From Porphyrobacter sp. (GTDB taxonomy: Bacteria > Pseudomonadota > Alphaproteobacteria > Sphingomonadales > Sphingomonadaceae): DNA of 64,000 bases. The translations under genes and the position numbers were made by a program. Position 1 is the stretch's first letter. Every line of letters starts with the position of its first letter. Where the stretch lies: NCBI GenBank assembly GCA_016125555.1, contig WGLN01000002.1, positions 1 to 64,000 of the forward strand, in the 5' to 3' direction. This document shows positions 8,688 through 19,252 of the stretch, in pieces. Below the pieces are notes generated by a model. That model was not told the DNA's origin and made no database searches. It saw only the letters and a list, made by a program, of their open reading frames with translations.

Positions 8688-11210
8688 TCACCTTGCGGCG
8701 GCTTCGGCCTCCGCCCGCTCGGAACGCGCCTGGCGCAGCACAGCGCCGACCTTGTCGCCGATCGAGGCGACGCTGAAGGGCTTGGCGATGAAGTGCATGT
8801 CGGGGATGTCGATGTCGCGGCGCAGTTGCTCCTCGGCATAGCCGGACATGAACAGCACCGGCATTTGCGGGTGGCGGGCGCGGATCGCGCGAACCATCGC
8901 GGGGCCGTCCATGCCGGGCATCACCACATCGCTCACCACGAGGTCGAAAGAGGCCCCCGGTTCGGCGATGGCGGCGAGACCCTCTTCCCCGCCCGAGCAC
9001 GCCGTCACCTCGTAACCGGCGCGCGCCAGAGCCCGTTCGGCGACCGCGCGGACCATGTCCTCGTCCTCCACCAGCAGCACCTTGCCGCCGGCCGACCATT
9101 CGGAGGAGACCAGCGGCCGTGCCTCGCGCTTCTTCGGCATCTCGCCGCGGTGCACGGGGAAGTATACGGTGAAACGCGCGCCGGTCGGGCGACCTTCCCT
9201 GTCGGTAACGTTGTCGGCGAAGATGAACCCGCCGGATTGCTTGACGATCCCGTAGGCGGTCGACAGGCCGAGCCCGGTGCCCTTGCCCTGCTCCTTCGTC
9301 GTGAAGAAGGGCTCGAACAGCTTGGGCAGCACGTGGGGCGGAATGCCGCCGCCGGTGTCCTGCACGATCAACACGGTGTAATCCGCCGCGGGCAGCACCT
9401 CGGAGCCGAGCTGCACCACCTCGGTGGCGTGCAGATGGCGGGTGTAGAGCGAGATCCGCCCGGTCCCGTTGCCGCGCGACTGGATCGCATCGCGGGCATT
9501 GACCGCCAGATTCATGATGACCTGTTCGAGCTGCTGCGGGTCGGCGCGCACCGGCCCCAGGTTACGGTCATGCTGGACGTAGTAGGCGATCTTCTCGCCG
9601 AGCAACCGCTTGATCAGCGGGCTGACCTCGCTGACGACGTCGGGCAGTTGCAGCACCTCGGGGCGCAGCGTCTGCTGGCGCGAGAAGGCGAGCAGCTGGC
9701 GGGTCAGCGAGGCGGCACGGTTGGAGTTGGCGCGGATCTGCTGGATGTCGTCATAATCGCTGTCGCCCGGGATGTGGCGCAGCAGCATCAGGTCGCAGGT
9801 GCCGATGATCGCGGTCAGCACGTTGTTGAAATCGTGCGCCACCCCGCCCGCGAGCTGGCCCACCGCCTGCATCTTGGTGGCCTGCGCGACCTGGCGCTTG
9901 AGCTGGTTTTCCTCGCTCGAATCGGTGAGGCTGAGCAGCACCGCACCCTCGCCCAGCCCGCGCACGCCGGCAAGGCCGAGCGAGACCGGCTCTTCGGGGC
10001 TGTTGGCGAGCCGCACCGCGACATCGCCGCTGGTGGCAGGGCCGCGCCCGTGCCGGCGCACCGCGTCGGACAGCGCGGCCTTGTCCTCGCGCACCACGAG
10101 GTCCGTCGGGAAGGCGGGCAGACCGCGGCCCTCGCGCCCGACCGCGCGCAGGAAGGCTTCGTTGCCGAAGAGGAAGCGGCCGTCGCGGTCGGTCATCGCG
10201 AGCCCCAGCGGCAATTGCCCAAGCAGCGCGTCGAGCTGCGCCGCACCGGCCTGCGCCGCGCCGTCGAATCCCGAGCCGATGCCCACGCCGCTGTCGATCA
10301 GCAGCATCAGCGATTTCGCCTCGTCGGGACCGGCGGGTGCGGCGCGGGTGGCAGGGTCGACCAGCGGCACGTCGACCAGCGTCTGCGGAGTGCCGCCGCG
10401 CCCCTCGCGCGCGAAGAAAATCCGGTCGCGCTCATCGGTGCGCAGGAAGCTCACGAAATCCTGGCCGGCCAGCGCTGCGCTCTCATCACCCGCCGCGCGT
10501 TCGGCGAAGCCTGCGCTGACCGCGCGGATCACCCCGTCGGCGGTGGTGATGGCGGTTTCGATACCGGCGCGGCTGAGCATCTGGCCGAAGGCACCGCCAA
10601 GATCGAGCGCGTCGATATCGGTGCCGGCTGCGCGCTGCACGGGGCGAAGCCGCCAGACGAGGTGATCCTCGCCGCGGCCCGCGCGGGTGGCGCTGACCTG
10701 CCAATCGGCCTCGCCGTCCGGCATGGCGAGCTTGTCGAGCGCGGCTTCACCGTCCCGCCAGGCCTCGCGGGCAAGCCGGGTGAGCGCTTCGATCCCGTCA
10801 CGTTCCACCGGCAGTGCGGGGGGCGCGGCGGTCGCGCCGAAACTCTCGACGAACAGGCTGTTGGCGCACACCAGCCGGTTGGCACGGTCGGTGATGGCGA
10901 TCGCCTCGCCGGCGCGCTCGATGGCGGCAACCGTCACCGTCCAGTCCGGCACCAGCGCCTCGTTCTCGGCGGGTGTCGCCGGCATCCGGTCTAGCGCGAA
11001 GACCCCGCCGAGCAGCAGCCCCACCGCCAGAACGAAGACCAGCGCCACCACCCAGCTGCCGGTCGCGAAATAGAGGATGGCGGCGCTCGCGAGCAGTCCG
11101 GCGCCCAGCACCGTCACCAGCGTGCTCGAGGGCGCAGACGACACTCCGGCCGCGCTCGCGCCGAAGCCGAAAGCGGCTGGTTTCGGTGTTCGGCTGTTAC
11201 GTTCGGACAA
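8688..11210 (-). CDS. cckA: Cell-cycle hybrid sensor histidine kinase CckA
   Basis: 840-residue hybrid kinase. Two hydrophobic helices at about residues 30-75 anchor it in the inner membrane; PAS-like regions follow (about 85-430); the phospho-acceptor box GGVAHDFNN has His459; the ATPase domain shows [19 protein letters not shown] and [10 protein letters not shown]; the C-terminal receiver has the phospho-acceptor Asp761 in [12 protein letters not shown] and a conserved Lys in IAKPFS. In alphaproteobacteria CckA feeds phosphate through ChpT to CtrA (and CpdR), controlling replication and division. The identity rests on domain order and on the HDFNN-type H box typical of CckA. It precedes recA on the same strand, with recA's own promoter in between. 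Confidence 0.9.
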   Translation of the reverse strand: MSERNSRTPKPAAFGFGASAAGVSSAPSSTLVTVLGAGLLASAAILYFATGSWVVALVFVLAVGLLLGGVFALDRMPATPAENEALVPDWTVTVAAIERAGEAIAITDRANRLVCANSLFVESFGATAAPPALPVERDGIEALTRLAREAWRDGEAALDKLAMPDGEADWQVSATRAGRGEDHLVWRLRPVQRAAGTDIDALDLGGAFGQMLSRAGIETAITTADGVIRAVSAGFAERAAGDESAALAGQDFVSFLRTDERDRIFFAREGRGGTPQTLVDVPLVDPATRAAPAGPDEAKSLMLLIDSGVGIGSGFDGAAQAGAAQLDALLGQLPLGLAMTDRDGRFLFGNEAFLRAVGREGRGLPAFPTDLVVREDKAALSDAVRRHGRGPATSGDVAVRLANSPEEPVSLGLAGVRGLGEGAVLLSLTDSSEENQLKRQVAQATKMQAVGQLAGGVAHDFNNVLTAIIGTCDLMLLRHIPGDSDYDDIQQIRANSNRAASLTRQLLAFSRQQTLRPEVLQLPDVVSEVSPLIKRLLGEKIAYYVQHDRNLGPVRADPQQLEQVIMNLAVNARDAIQSRGNGTGRISLYTRHLHATEVVQLGSEVLPAADYTVLIVQDTGGGIPPHVLPKLFEPFFTTKEQGKGTGLGLSTAYGIVKQSGGFIFADNVTDREGRPTGARFTVYFPVHRGEMPKKREARPLVSSEWSAGGKVLLVEDEDMVRAVAERALARAGYEVTACSGGEEGLAAIAEPGASFDLVVSDVVMPGMDGPAMVRAIRARHPQMPVLFMSGYAEEQLRRDIDIPDMHFIAKPFSVASIGDKVGAVLRQARSERAEAEAAAR

Positions 11211-11277
11211 GCGCCCTGTTCCCGTTCTCTGGATGTCACGCGATCCCGGCGCAAGGATGCGCGGAACGGCGATCTTC

Positions 11278-11880
11278 CTAATGCGAGCCGAGCCGCTGGT
11301 CGAGACGCGCTTCCATCCCCTTCAACCGCTTGGCGCGTTTGCGCGCCACCACGGCGCGCCACACCCACACGGACACGATGTAGCCGAGCGCCGGAGCGAC
11401 CACCGCGAGCAGCGCGAAGCCAAAGGCGGTCGCCCCTGCCATCTGGAAGAAATCGACCACCACGCCCCATGCGCCCGATTTGACCGCAGCGTGTTCCACC
11501 GTGGTCCCCCCGGCATCGAGGCGCAGGGTGAAATTGCCGATCTTGTTCGCCACCACCAGCCAGAAGGGCAGCGTGAACGGATTGGTGACGAAGGTCACCA
11601 GCGCGGCAAGCGGCACGTTGGCGCGTGCGGGCAAGGCGAGGAAAGCGGCAAGAAAGATCTGCCCGATCGGGATGATGAAGGCCGCGAACAGCCCCAGCGC
11701 CACCCCACGCGGCACCGAGCGGCGGGTGAAGCGCCACAACTCTGGCGAGAGGAAGCGGTGCGCGATGGGGGCCAGATAGCGGTTCTCGGCCATCTCCTCG
11801 CGCGAGGGCATGCGGCGGCGGAGCATCTGGCTCACCCGCAGCTTGAAGCTGCGCCGCCGTGGGGTCTCGGGGGCGCTCAT
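11278..11880 (-). CDS. DUF2062 membrane protein
   Basis: 200-residue protein of the DUF2062 family, small membrane proteins of unknown role. After a basic N-terminus (MSAPETPRRRSFKLRVSQML) come hydrophobic segments around VALGLFAAFIIPIGQIFLAA, the family-typical PLAALVTFVTNPFTLPF stretch and two more helices near the C-terminus, which is again basic. The start is taken at the ATG at 11880; a longer frame upstream has no family similarity. It lies between smpB and cckA, all on the minus strand; a functional link with either is not established. Confidence 0.82.
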   Translation of the reverse strand: MSAPETPRRRSFKLRVSQMLRRRMPSREEMAENRYLAPIAHRFLSPELWRFTRRSVPRGVALGLFAAFIIPIGQIFLAAFLALPARANVPLAALVTFVTNPFTLPFWLVVANKIGNFTLRLDAGGTTVEHAAVKSGAWGVVVDFFQMAGATAFGFALLAVVAPALGYIVSVWVWRAVVARKRAKRLKGMEARLDQRLGSH

Positions 11881-12038
11881 TCCGTCATGCCCCCTAAGCG
11901 CAGCGTCACACCGCGGCAGGACAACATTGTGGCGGGGAGCATGGGAGCCGACATGGGATGCAATATGGGACGCAAAGTGTTTCTGACCAGTGGAACATTC
12001 GGCCCGGATCGGGGATTTTTTCGCAGGCCTCCGGGCGC

Positions 12039-12521
12039 TCACCCCTTCTCGCGCATCAGCCGCGCCTTATCGCGTTTCCAGTCGCGTTCCTTGATGCTGG
12101 CGCGCTTGTCGTGGGTCTGCTTGCCCTTGGCGAGCGCCAGCTCGACCTTCGCGCGGCCGGTGCGGTTGAAGTAGATCGACAGCGGGACGAGCGTCATGCC
12201 CTTGCGCTCGACCGCGCCGAACAGCTTGTCGATCTCGCGCTCGTGGAGCAGCAGCTTGCGCGGGCGGCGCGGTTCGTGGTTGAGGCGGTTGCCGTGGCTG
12301 TATTCGGGGATGTTGGCGTTGATCAGCCAGACCTGCCCGTCCTTCACCTCGGCATAGCTTTCGGCGATCGTCGCCTCGCCCGCACGCAGCGCCTTGACCT
12401 CGGTGCCCTGCAGCGCGAGCCCGGCCTCGTAGACGTCCTCGACATGGTAGTCGAACCGCGCGCGCCGGTTTTCGGCGACGGTCTTGAGCTTGTCGAAGGT
12501 TACGGGCTTGGGGCGTGCCAT
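12039..12521 (-). CDS. smpB: SsrA-binding protein SmpB
   Basis: 160-residue tmRNA-binding protein needed for trans-translation, which rescues stalled ribosomes and tags the unfinished peptide. Family motifs are [29 protein letters not shown], the NIPEY stretch, [13 protein letters not shown], and the basic C-terminal tail ([17 protein letters not shown]) that enters the mRNA channel. The length is normal. No tmRNA gene was seen in this window. Confidence 0.97.
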   Translation of the reverse strand: MARPKPVTFDKLKTVAENRRARFDYHVEDVYEAGLALQGTEVKALRAGEATIAESYAEVKDGQVWLINANIPEYSHGNRLNHEPRRPRKLLLHEREIDKLFGAVERKGMTLVPLSIYFNRTGRAKVELALAKGKQTHDKRASIKERDWKRDKARLMREKG

Positions 12522-12648
12522 AAGGGGGCGCGATGTAGGCGCGCGCGCGCCAAAAAGCGAGGGGGGTCACGCAGAATTGCATGGCGCAGCGGTGGCGGGC
12601 GCGATAATCCGGGCGCAGGCGGTCGGTGACGGGGGAGATGCAGCGGAA

Positions 12649-13725
12649 ATGGATGCAGCCACGAGCGGCGCCGAGCCTTTCGTCATCGCCGCAGATGCCG
12701 TTCCGCCGGGGAGCTGCCGCGACGTCGCGCTTCCCGTCAGCACGCTCGCCACCGGCACGGCTTCCGCGCTCGCGGTGCGGGTGCTGCATGGCGCCCGCCC
12801 CGGCCCGGCGGTGTTCGTGAGCGCGGCGATCCACGGCGACGAGATCATCGGCACCGCGATCATCCAGCGGCTTGCGCAGGAGCTCCGCCCCGAGGCGCTG
12901 GCAGGCACGGTGCTGCTGGTGCCGGTCGCCAACATCTTCGGTTTCATCACCCATTCGCGCTACCTTCCCGACCGGCGCGACCTCAATCGCAGCTTTCCGG
13001 GGAGCGCGGGCGGCTCGCTCGCCGGACAGCTGGCGCATATCTTCCATCGCGAGGTGGTGGCGCGCTGCACGCTGGGGATCGACATCCACTCCGCCGCGAT
13101 CCACCGCTACAACCTGCCGCAGATCCGCATCGCGGCGGGCAGCACCCGGCTGGTCGAGCTTGCGATGGCCTTCGGCGCGCCGGTGATCGTCGAGAGCCCG
13201 CTGCGCGAAGGGTCCTTACGCGACCTCGCGCAGAAGCACGGGGTGGAGATGCTGCTGATGGAGGCGGGCGAGGCGCTGCGCTTCGACCGGCTGTCGATCG
13301 AAACCGGCGTGTCGGGGGTGTGCCGCGTGCTCGCCCATCTCGGCATGGTCGATGCCGACGACGGGCTCACCGAGGTCGGCATCCCGGCGCGCGCCAACCG
13401 CTCGGTCTGGGTGCGAAGCCCGCGCGGCGGGGTGACGAAGCGGCTGCGCAAGAGCGGCGATCCGGTGCGCAAGGGCGATCCGCTCGCCCGCGTCGCCGGA
13501 CTGTTCGGCGAAGACCCGCAGGAGCTCGTCAGCCCGGTCGACGGGATCGTGATCGGCCACGCCACCCTCCCGGTGGTGCACCAGGGCGACGCCTTGTTCC
13601 ATATCGCCGCAATCCCCCACCCCGAACGCATCGGCGCACGGATCGACACCATCACCGAGGCGATCCTCGCCAGCGAGCCCGAGGGCCCGCCCGAACGCCT
13701 GCTCGACGAGGACGAGGTGGTCTGA
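12649..13725 (+). CDS. Succinylglutamate desuccinylase/aspartoacylase-family zinc hydrolase
   Basis: 358-residue M14-like metallohydrolase. The zinc site can be read as His and Glu of the AAIHGDEIIG motif and the later His of GIDIHSAAIH; RRDLNRSFPG is the substrate-binding region typical of AstE/AspA-like enzymes. A C-terminal beta domain (GLFGEDPQELVSPVDGIVIG) resembles the lipoyl-like tail often seen in this family. The start is the ATG at 12649 after a GGGGGAG ribosome-binding site (12631-12637). The substrate is probably an N-acyl amino acid or a C-terminal peptide bond; it cannot be fixed from sequence. It stands alone, divergent from smpB. Confidence 0.85.
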   Translation: MDAATSGAEPFVIAADAVPPGSCRDVALPVSTLATGTASALAVRVLHGARPGPAVFVSAAIHGDEIIGTAIIQRLAQELRPEALAGTVLLVPVANIFGFITHSRYLPDRRDLNRSFPGSAGGSLAGQLAHIFHREVVARCTLGIDIHSAAIHRYNLPQIRIAAGSTRLVELAMAFGAPVIVESPLREGSLRDLAQKHGVEMLLMEAGEALRFDRLSIETGVSGVCRVLAHLGMVDADDGLTEVGIPARANRSVWVRSPRGGVTKRLRKSGDPVRKGDPLARVAGLFGEDPQELVSPVDGIVIGHATLPVVHQGDALFHIAAIPHPERIGARIDTITEAILASEPEGPPERLLDEDEVV

Positions 13726-13817
13726 CCCGGATTCCTCTGGCGATCATGCGGGTAATGGTTGAACCCAATCGAATACAGTGCTTTGTATCAGCCAGTTCTG
13801 ACAGGGGTCGTTTCCGT

Positions 13818-15788
13818 ATGAATCTGTTTCGCAGTGTCGCAGGCGCGCTCGCCGGCGTGCTCGTCCTGGTGTCCCACGTGCCCGCGCTCGCGCAGCCGGA
13901 TGCGCCGCCGCTCGAAGCCTACGGGAACCTGCCCACCTTCGAGGACGCGGCGCTTTCGCCGGGCGGCAATCTGGCGATCCTGACGACGGTGAACGGCAAG
14001 CGGTTGCTGCTTCTGCTGGATCGCAACTCGCAGCCGCTGAACGTGCTGGAAGTCGGCGACATGAAAATCCGCGATATCGACTGGGTGGGCGACGACAAGG
14101 TCGCGATCAGTCGCAGCGACACCTACGATCTCGGCGACCGTTTCATCGCCAAGAACGCCGAGTTCTGGAACGTGATGATCCTGAACGCGGATGGCAGCGG
14201 GGAGCCGCATTTCGTCTTTCACGAGGACCGCACGATCCTGAACGCCGTCTACGGCTTTTACGGCGAACGGCGCATCGGCGGGAAGCTCATCCGCTTCTAT
14301 TCGGGCCTGCCCCTGCATCGCAATCAGGCGGGCAACTGGTTCTACAAGGGTGACGGGGAAACCCTCTACGCAGTGGACATGACCACCTTCGACGCGCGCC
14401 GGGTCAGCTCTGTGGGGACGAGCGAGGAATCGAAGGACTGGCTGATCGACGAGCGCGGCCAGATCGGGGCGACGCTGACCTGGGACCGTTCGAGTGACAG
14501 CTGGAAACTCGAGAACGCGGCAGGTGCGACCGTCGCCAAGGGCAGCGAGCCGGGGGGCAGCGTTTCGCTGATCGCCTTCAGCACGGACGGGACGAAGATC
14601 GTCTACGGCGTGCGACCGGATGGTGAAGAGCATGCGACCTATTGGCAGGTCCCGGTCGGCGGCGGCGCCAGCGAACAGGTCTTCACCGATCTCAAGCGGC
14701 CGATCGGATCGTTCTACTACGATCCCGACACCGCGCGGCTGACCGGCTACCGGCTGGACCGGAAGGACGCGGCGCCCGTTTTCTTCGATCCCGAACAACA
14801 GCAGCGTCTTGGCGGGGTCTATGGGGGAATGCGCTCGCTCAACGGAACCCTGCGCGATTTCTCCGAGGATTTCGGGAAGGTTCTGGTCACCACGGAAGGC
14901 AATAACGACAGTGGGACGTGGTTCCTGGTCGATACGATGGCGGTGGACGCGAAGCCGATCGGCCAGTCGCGACCGCAGATTGCGCCGGACATGGTCGGTC
15001 CGGTCTCCACGATCAACTACAAGGCGCAGGACGGGCTCGAGATAGAGGCCATCCTGACCCTTCCTCCCGGCCGCGAGGCGAAGAACCTCCCTGCCGTCAT
15101 CTTCCCGCACGGCGGACCGCGCCTGCATGACGAGCTGGGGTTCGATTGGTGGGCCCAGGCCTTCGCCAGTCGCGGCTATGCCGTGCTTCAGCCCAACTTC
15201 AGGGGATCGACCAACAAGGACGATGCCTTCATGCACGCGGGCGACGGGGAGTGGGGCCGCAAGATGCAAACCGACCTTTCGGACGGCCTCGCCTATCTCG
15301 CCGGCCAAGGCATCGTCGATCCCAAGCGCGTGTGCATCATGGGGGCCAGCTACGGCGGCTATGCAGCCATGGCGGGCGTCACCGTGCAATCGGGCATCTA
15401 CAGGTGCGCCGTCGCCGTGGCGGGGGTCAGCGATCTCGACCTTTTCGTCAATCGCGACACGCGCGAAATGGGCGACACGCGAGCGGCGCGCGAACTGCGC
15501 GAGACCTGGCTCGAGATGATGGGCAAACGCAAGGAACTGAGCGACATCTCGCCACGCAGCCTCGCCGCGAAAGCCGACGCGCCCTTGCTGCTGATCCACG
15601 GCAAGGACGACACGGTCGTGCCCATCCAGCAGAGCAAGATCATGGCCGACGCGCTGAAGGCCGCGGGCAAACCGTTCGAATACGTCGTCCTCGACGGCGA
15701 GGACCACTGGCTGTCGCGCGGCGAAACGCGCCTCAAGATGCTGACCGAGGCCGTAAGATTCGTGGAGCGCTACAACCCGGCGGACTGA
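13818..15788 (+). CDS. Secreted prolyl-oligopeptidase-family (S9) serine peptidase
   Basis: 656-residue S9 peptidase with a signal peptide (MNLFRSVAGALAGVLVLVSH, cleavage near ALAQ-P). The N-terminal two-thirds form the beta-propeller region; the C-terminal alpha/beta-hydrolase domain carries the catalytic triad Ser511 in GASYGGY, an Asp at 597/598 in GKDDTVVP and His630 in DGEDHWLS. It probably degrades proline-containing or short peptides in the periplasm. The start is the ATG at 13818, which gives a clean signal peptide; frames upstream do not. It converges on dapA, whose stop lies 19 bases beyond. Confidence 0.9.
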   Translation: MNLFRSVAGALAGVLVLVSHVPALAQPDAPPLEAYGNLPTFEDAALSPGGNLAILTTVNGKRLLLLLDRNSQPLNVLEVGDMKIRDIDWVGDDKVAISRSDTYDLGDRFIAKNAEFWNVMILNADGSGEPHFVFHEDRTILNAVYGFYGERRIGGKLIRFYSGLPLHRNQAGNWFYKGDGETLYAVDMTTFDARRVSSVGTSEESKDWLIDERGQIGATLTWDRSSDSWKLENAAGATVAKGSEPGGSVSLIAFSTDGTKIVYGVRPDGEEHATYWQVPVGGGASEQVFTDLKRPIGSFYYDPDTARLTGYRLDRKDAAPVFFDPEQQQRLGGVYGGMRSLNGTLRDFSEDFGKVLVTTEGNNDSGTWFLVDTMAVDAKPIGQSRPQIAPDMVGPVSTINYKAQDGLEIEAILTLPPGREAKNLPAVIFPHGGPRLHDELGFDWWAQAFASRGYAVLQPNFRGSTNKDDAFMHAGDGEWGRKMQTDLSDGLAYLAGQGIVDPKRVCIMGASYGGYAAMAGVTVQSGIYRCAVAVAGVSDLDLFVNRDTREMGDTRAARELRETWLEMMGKRKELSDISPRSLAAKADAPLLLIHGKDDTVVPIQQSKIMADALKAAGKPFEYVVLDGEDHWLSRGETRLKMLTEAVRFVERYNPAD

Positions 15789-15807
15789 CCGCCGCCGCAG
15801 GATCGGT

Positions 15808-16689
15808 TCAGATCACCCCGGCAGATGCCAGCGCCTCGTCGACCGCGCGCCGGGCCTCGTCCGAACATTCGACCAGCGGCAGGCGCACTTCCGGCGAGAT
15901 CCAGTCGTGGACCCGGCTGAGCGCGTACTTCACCGGCGCGGGCGACGCATCGGAGAACATCGCGTAGTGCAGCGGGAACAGGCGGTCGTTCAACTCGCGC
16001 GCCTTCTTCAGCTCGTTGGCGGCGATCGCCTCGTGGAACTCGGCGCACAGCCGCGGCGCGACGTTGGCGGTCACCGAGATGCACCCGCGCCCGCCCGCCG
16101 CGGCGTGGGGCAGCCACAATTCGTCATTGCCCGACAGCTGGCAGAACTCCCGGCCGATTCCCATGCGGTGATCGGCGACGCGGCTGAGATCGCCGCTTGC
16201 ATCCTTGATCGCGATGATGCGGTCCGGATACTTCGTGACCAGTTCGACCACCGTGTCGTCGAGAATATCCGTGACCGTGCGCGAAGGCACGTTGTAGAGC
16301 ACGATCGGCAGCTCGCAATTCTCCGCCAGCCAGCTGAAATGGGCGATCAGCCCGCGCTGGCTCGGGCGGTTGTAATAGGGCGCGACGCAGAGCCCTGCCG
16401 CCGCGCCCGCCTTCTTGGCGAAGTTCATGTGCAGCGCGGCATTGCGCGTGTCGTTCGATCCGCAGCCCGCAATCACCGGCACGCGGCCGGCAGCCTGTTC
16501 GATGCACACCTCGATCACGCGGTGGTGCTCGGCATTGGAGAGCGTCGAGGCCTCGCCGGTGGTGCCGCAGGGCACCAGCGCGGCGCTGCCGTTGTCGATC
16601 TGCCAATCGACCAGTCGCCGGAAGGCCCCCTCATCGAACGACCCGCCGCGAAAAGGAGTCACAAGAGCGGGTATCGAACCGCTGAACAT
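15808..16689 (-). CDS. dapA: 4-hydroxy-tetrahydrodipicolinate synthase
   Basis: 293-residue class I aldolase that condenses pyruvate with aspartate semialdehyde, the first committed step to diaminopimelate and lysine. The Schiff-base Lys162 is in IIAIKDASGD, the catalytic Tyr132 in VLYNVPSRT, and the pyruvate-binding region reads PCGTTGEASTL. The start is the ATG at 16689 (MFSGSIPALVTPF), with an AGGAC ribosome-binding site upstream. It diverges from the lytic transglycosylase gene across about 98 bases; both serve the peptidoglycan, which may be a coincidence of position. Confidence 0.96.
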   Translation of the reverse strand: MFSGSIPALVTPFRGGSFDEGAFRRLVDWQIDNGSAALVPCGTTGEASTLSNAEHHRVIEVCIEQAAGRVPVIAGCGSNDTRNAALHMNFAKKAGAAAGLCVAPYYNRPSQRGLIAHFSWLAENCELPIVLYNVPSRTVTDILDDTVVELVTKYPDRIIAIKDASGDLSRVADHRMGIGREFCQLSGNDELWLPHAAAGGRGCISVTANVAPRLCAEFHEAIAANELKKARELNDRLFPLHYAMFSDASPAPVKYALSRVHDWISPEVRLPLVECSDEARRAVDEALASAGVI

Positions 16690-16787
16690 TGCTTTTGTCC
16701 TGCTATGACCATTAGACTGTGCGCGGTGCGGATGCGGCGATCCGCGCCCTTCCACGTTAAGCGCCTGATAAGGAGCCGACCGGCACT

Positions 16788-18758
16788 ATGTCCAGCATGG
16801 TTCGCACCCCCCTGACCACGATGCGCGGTGTGGCTCTCGCCGGGCTGGCGCTGCTGGGCGGGATGGTGACGGCACCGCTTGCCGCGCAGACCTACGCGCC
16901 GCCGAGCGGAACCAACGACCTCGTGGCGCATCGCCCCGGACCGATGGATGCCGCGCTCGCCCGCTGGGAAACGCTCCAGGCCAGTCGCGACCTCGGCTTT
17001 GCCGACTACGCCGGTTTCGTGCTCGCCTATCCCACTTTCCCGCGCACCGACATCCTGCGGCTGCGCGCCGAGAAGGCGCTGGAAGACGAGGCCCCGCCGC
17101 AGGCCGACCTGCTGCGCTATTTCGACGCCAATCCGCCGCTCACCAACCCGGCACGCGCGCGCTATGCCCTCGCGCTGGCCGGGGCGCAGCGACCCGAGGC
17201 TTTCGAGGAAGCGCGCAAGGCATGGCGTGGCGGCAGGATGAGCGACCCGGCCGAGCTCTACCTCGTGGGGCTCTATGGCGGGCGTTTCACCCCCGAGGAC
17301 CACGCGCTGCGCATGGATGCGCTGCTGTGGCAGGGCGAGGCCGAGGCGGCGGCGCGGCAGCTGGTCAATCTCGATCTTGCGGACCGTCCGCTGGCGCTCG
17401 CCCGGCTGGCGCTGCTGCGCGGTGCGCGGCCCGAGGAATCCGGGCTGGCGGTGCCGCCGGATGCGCTTGCCGACCCGGGCTATGTCTTCAATCTCGTCAA
17501 TTATCTGCGCTCCTCGCGCCAGATGGGCGAGGCGGTGCGCGTGCTCGCGACAGGGCCGCGCTTCGTCCGCCCGGCGCGCGATCCCGAGGAGTTCGTCGGC
17601 GATTTGCTCGCGGTCGCCAAGTCGGCGGGGTCGCGCGATGCGGCGCGGATCGCCGCTCGGGTGGACGAGCTGTTCCCGGCGGGCGCGGACATTTCGCAAA
17701 CGTCCTTCACGCTGCGCGACCGCTACACCGATCTCGTCTGGCTGGGCGGCACCAACGCCCTGTGGAACCTCGGCGACGGGACCGCCGCCGCGCCGCTGTT
17801 CCAGCGTTACGGCGATGCCGCGCGCACCCCGCTGACCAAGGCCAAGGGCTATTACTGGGCAGGCCGCGCAGCGCGCGCCGCTGGCGATACGGCCGCAGCG
17901 CAGACCTACTTCGCCAATGCCGCGCAATATCCGCACTGGTATTACGGCCAGCTCGCCATTTCCGCGCTGGGCCGCACCATGCCGGCTTTCGCCCCTCTGC
18001 CCGAAGTGACGATCACCCCCGAGGCGCGCACTGCCTTCGAAGCCGATCCGTTGGTCCGGGCGATCCGCACGCTTGCCGCGAACCGCCGCGACTGGCGCAC
18101 CGAACGCCGCTTCTTCGAAGCCTTGGGCGACGAGGCGGACACGCCCGAGAAGCTCACCATGGCCGCCCAGCTCGCCGCCGAGACGAAGCTCGACGAGATG
18201 GCGGTGGTGATCGGGATGAAAGCGGGAGAGCACGGCCTTGCCGATTTCGAACGGATCGGCTTTCCGGTGATCGACACCCCGGTGGTCAACGACTGGACCA
18301 TGGTCCACGCGATCGGCCGGCAGGAGAGCGAGTTCGACATCACCCGCGTCTCCCACGCAGGCGCTCGCGGGGTGATGCAGCTGATGCCCGGCACCGCGCG
18401 CGAGCAGGCAGGCAAGCTCGGCGTGCAATATCTTTCCGCCGACCTGACCGGATCGCCCCAGTACAACATCCAGCTGGGCGACGCCTATTTCGCACGGATG
18501 ATGAGCTATTACGGCGGGTCCTATCCGCTCGCGGTGGGCGCCTACAATGCCGGACCCGGGCGGGTGAACGAGTGGCTGCGGATGAACGGCGACCCGCGCA
18601 AGGGCGAAATCGACTGGGTGACCTGGATCGAGAAGATCCCCGCCAATTTCGAGACCCGCTACTACATCATGCGGGTGCTGGGGAACGCGGTGACCTATTC
18701 GCACATGTACCCCAAGCGCGCCGGCCTGCCGCGTCCGATCGACGCCTTCCTGCGCTGA
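16788..18758 (+). CDS. Periplasmic soluble lytic transglycosylase (Slt-type)
   Basis: 656-residue periplasmic murein transglycosylase with a signal peptide (hydrophobic GVALAGLALLGGMVTAPLAAQ). The long alpha-helical superhelical domain (about 40-490) is followed by the SLT catalytic domain with Glu513 in IGRQESEFD, then GVMQLMPGTA and AVGAYNAGPGRV. It cleaves the MurNAc-GlcNAc bond with formation of 1,6-anhydro ends. A good ribosome-binding site, AAGGAG, precedes the ATG. The stop is 11 bases before greB, so the two are probably co-transcribed. Confidence 0.93.
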   Translation: MSSMVRTPLTTMRGVALAGLALLGGMVTAPLAAQTYAPPSGTNDLVAHRPGPMDAALARWETLQASRDLGFADYAGFVLAYPTFPRTDILRLRAEKALEDEAPPQADLLRYFDANPPLTNPARARYALALAGAQRPEAFEEARKAWRGGRMSDPAELYLVGLYGGRFTPEDHALRMDALLWQGEAEAAARQLVNLDLADRPLALARLALLRGARPEESGLAVPPDALADPGYVFNLVNYLRSSRQMGEAVRVLATGPRFVRPARDPEEFVGDLLAVAKSAGSRDAARIAARVDELFPAGADISQTSFTLRDRYTDLVWLGGTNALWNLGDGTAAAPLFQRYGDAARTPLTKAKGYYWAGRAARAAGDTAAAQTYFANAAQYPHWYYGQLAISALGRTMPAFAPLPEVTITPEARTAFEADPLVRAIRTLAANRRDWRTERRFFEALGDEADTPEKLTMAAQLAAETKLDEMAVVIGMKAGEHGLADFERIGFPVIDTPVVNDWTMVHAIGRQESEFDITRVSHAGARGVMQLMPGTAREQAGKLGVQYLSADLTGSPQYNIQLGDAYFARMMSYYGGSYPLAVGAYNAGPGRVNEWLRMNGDPRKGEIDWVTWIEKIPANFETRYYIMRVLGNAVTYSHMYPKRAGLPRPIDAFLR

Positions 18759-18769
18759 ACCCCGACCCG

Positions 18770-19252
18770 ATGTCGACAAAGCCGGGGCCGCCGATTACGC
18801 CGCAGGGCTATGCTGCGCTGAAAGCGCGCTACGACCACCTGCTCACCACCGAGCGCCCCGCGATCGTCGAGATCGTCAGCTGGGCGGCGGGCAATGGCGA
18901 CCGCTCGGAAAACGGCGACTATCTCTACGGGCGCAAGAAGATGCGCGAGATCGACCGCGAACTCGCCTATCTTGCCCGGCGGATGAAGGTGGTGCGGGTG
19001 ATCGACCCGGATGCGCAGGTCGACCGCGGCCGCGTCTTCTTCGGCGCGACGGTCGAGATCGCCGACGAGGACGACAATCGCCAGCTCGTGACGCTGGTGG
19101 GCGATGACGAGCAGGACGCCGGAAAGGGCCGCATCGGCTGGAACTCGCCGCTCGCCCGGGCGCTGCGCGGTGCGGCTGTCGGCGACCTGCGGCTTGTCAC
19201 CCTTCCTTCGGGCGCGAAGGAATGGGAAGTGCTGGCCATCGCCTATGCCTAG
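18770..19252 (+). CDS. greB: Transcription elongation factor GreB
   Basis: 160-residue Gre factor that reactivates backtracked RNA polymerase by stimulating transcript cleavage. The N-terminal coiled coil has the acidic tip sequence GNGDRSENGDY; the rest is the FKBP-like domain with a C-terminal [14 protein letters not shown]. The form GDRSENGDYLYGRKKMREID points to GreB rather than GreA. It follows the transglycosylase by 11 bases and its last 8 bases overlap the next gene, implying one transcript. Confidence 0.93.
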   Translation: MSTKPGPPITPQGYAALKARYDHLLTTERPAIVEIVSWAAGNGDRSENGDYLYGRKKMREIDRELAYLARRMKVVRVIDPDAQVDRGRVFFGATVEIADEDDNRQLVTLVGDDEQDAGKGRIGWNSPLARALRGAAVGDLRLVTLPSGAKEWEVLAIAYA